From: Rheinheimera sp. A13L
GTDB lineage: Bacteria > Pseudomonadota > Gammaproteobacteria > Enterobacterales > Alteromonadaceae
Direction: 5' to 3'
Assembly: GCF_000217935.1 (NCBI RefSeq)
Contig: NZ_AFHI01000004.1
Span: forward strand, 62,001-126,000
Length of the DNA stretch: 64,000 bases
The notes below the pieces were generated by a model, which saw only the letters and a program-made list of their open reading frames with translations, ran no database searches and had not been told where the DNA came from. Every line of letters starts with the position of its first letter. The stretch's first letter is position 1. Positions 62,787-64,000 of the stretch are shown here, one piece after another. The translations under genes and the position numbers were made by a program.

Positions 62787-64000
62787 ATGCAACAAGTTCA
62801 GACTTTAGAGGCCCGCTCGCCAGATTCACCCACAGCAGCGCTGCCGCCCAGTGCTTTTACTCAGGTGAAATGGATGACCTGCCTGATGTTTTTTGTTTTT
62901 GCTATGACCACAGATGCGGTGGGCGTTATTATTCCGCAAGTGGTAGCACAGTTTCAGTTGAGCCTCACCGAGGCCGCCGCTTTTCATTATGTGCCTATGT
63001 TATTTATTGGTTTATCCGGTTTGTTTTTAGGCCGGTATGCCGACAGATTTGGCCGGAAAAAAGTCATTCTTGCCGGTTTGGCTTTGTATGCTATTGCTTG
63101 TGTGGCCTTTATTTTTGGCGAAAGTTTTTTGTATTACCTGCTGCTGTTGGGCGTCAGTGGTTTAAGCATAGGTTTGTTTAAAACCGGGGCTTTGGCTTTA
63201 GTGGGCGATGTTAGTCCTGATGCCAACAGTCACACCAGACTGATGAACAGGGTGGAAGGTTTTTTTGGCTTAGGTGCAATATTTGGCCCTGCTTTGGTGG
63301 GTTTACTGATAGCGGCGTCATTGGATTGGACCCAGCTTTATCTGCTGGCAGGGCTGATTTGCGCTCTGTTATTGGTGATGGCGTTACGACTCGATTATCC
63401 GGCTTATCAGCCACAACAACAAAGTTCGATTTGGCAAAGTCTGGCCTTGGTGAAAGATAAACATGCGCTGGGGTTTTCGCTGGCAATCGCTTGTTATGTA
63501 GCCACTGAAGTCGCCATTTTTGTTTGGTTGCCAACCTTGTTACAAAGTTACGATGGCAACTTCACTGTGCTGGCCGCCCATGCCATTACAGTGTTTTTTA
63601 TTCTGCGCACCGCAGGGCGTTTCCTTGCCGAATGGTTGCTACTGCGTTTTAACTGGACTGCGTTATTGGCCTGGTTTGGCAGTGCTATTTTTATCTGTTT
63701 TGCTCTCAGCATGTATTACGGTGTGGCCGCTGCTTTATGGCTGATGCCGCTGTCAGGGCTTTTTATGTCCATGATGTACCCCACGTTAAATTCTAAAGGC
63801 ATCAGCTGTTTTCCACGCCAGCAGCACGGTGCAGCTGCAGGTTTAATTCTGGCTTTCACGGCTTTAGCCGCTGCTTTAGGGCCTTTGCTGATGGGCTTAG
63901 TGGGAGATGCTATGGGTGATATGCGTTATGGTTTTTATCTGGCAACAGGTTTTGCTTTGCTGTTAATGCTGGGGCTGTGGTGGAATCATTTTGTCCAGCC
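62787..64000 (+). CDS. MFS transporter, partial at window end
   Basis: The frame begins MQQVQTLEARSPDSPTAALP and stays open to the last base, giving at least 404 residues with about eleven membrane helices. The helix 2-3 loop carries the MFS A-motif as GRYADRFGRKK, and helix 4-5 reads LMNRVEGFFGLGAIFGPAL. Helix 1 is preceded by a polar tail of about 28 residues. The C-terminus is missing. The subfamily and substrate cannot be settled; drug- or sugar-proton exchange are both typical. No strong ribosome binding site is seen before the ATG. Confidence 0.85.
   Translation, partial: MQQVQTLEARSPDSPTAALPPSAFTQVKWMTCLMFFVFAMTTDAVGVIIPQVVAQFQLSLTEAAAFHYVPMLFIGLSGLFLGRYADRFGRKKVILAGLALYAIACVAFIFGESFLYYLLLLGVSGLSIGLFKTGALALVGDVSPDANSHTRLMNRVEGFFGLGAIFGPALVGLLIAASLDWTQLYLLAGLICALLLVMALRLDYPAYQPQQQSSIWQSLALVKDKHALGFSLAIACYVATEVAIFVWLPTLLQSYDGNFTVLAAHAITVFFILRTAGRFLAEWLLLRFNWTALLAWFGSAIFICFALSMYYGVAAALWLMPLSGLFMSMMYPTLNSKGISCFPRQQHGAAAGLILAFTALAAALGPLLMGLVGDAMGDMRYGFYLATGFALLLMLGLWWNHFVQ

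Overview
The window is a chromosomal segment from a Gammaproteobacterium, most likely an Alteromonadales/Chromatiales-type aquatic heterotroph in or near Rheinheimera. This placement is by gene content and protein style only: TorF-type porin, paired M28 peptidases, a GlyGly-CTERM protein, ydbH-ynbE-ydbL, RND and MacB-like exporters, and several chemoreceptors. No rRNA, tRNA or CRISPR array was seen.

Layout. 1-4.1 kb: an internally deleted SDR relic, a Ca2+/Na+ antiporter, an Atm1-type ABC exporter and ppnP. 4.2-10.6 kb: TorF-like porin, two chemoreceptors flanking a periplasmic binding protein, and a CPBP protease. 10.6-14.4 kb: HipB-like relic, DUF6429 gene, GH13 lipoprotein and small unknown genes. 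14.4-24 kb: two M28 peptidases plus the 3' tail of a third, a membrane gene broken by a 7-bp tandem duplication, a GlyGly-CTERM protein, a decayed IS and a truncated RHS-like gene. 24.1-26 kb: a GGDEF-EAL protein.

26.2-35.4 kb holds the most interesting locus: a putative Fur-controlled, modified class II microcin system. It has a CvaA-like adaptor, a JmjC/cupin-4 2-oxoglutarate hydroxylase, three related precursor genes with a shared leader (only the middle one intact), small two-helix membrane proteins in the immunity position, two CPBP proteins and a CvaB-like C39 peptidase-ABC exporter. Fragments of the hydroxylase 3' end sit in front of precursors 2 and 3. An enzyme-precursor-immunity module therefore appears to have been triplicated and then decayed, leaving one intact enzyme and one intact precursor. 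The interior is AT-rich compared with its flanks. A TolC-like outer-membrane partner is not encoded here.

35.4-46.2 kb: RND efflux pair, M16 peptidase, ydbH-ynbE-ydbL and YciI. 46.2-53.5 kb: a MacB-like exporter (adaptor, ATPase, two FtsX permeases) in one operon with its own sigma-54 activator and histidine kinase, preceded by a -24/-12 promoter and repeated TGTCCGC/GCGGACA boxes. 53.5-57.4 kb: LacI-type regulator, secreted EEP-family phosphodiesterase, secreted alpha/beta hydrolase and a cytochrome c fusion. 57.8-59.3 kb: a two-gene candidate defence locus (HEPN-like RxxxxH protein and membrane-anchored Mrr-like nuclease). 59.4-64 kb: lipoprotein, PPK2, Na/Pi cotransporter and an MFS transporter cut by the window end.

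All assignments come from reading motifs and remembered families; no database search was run.
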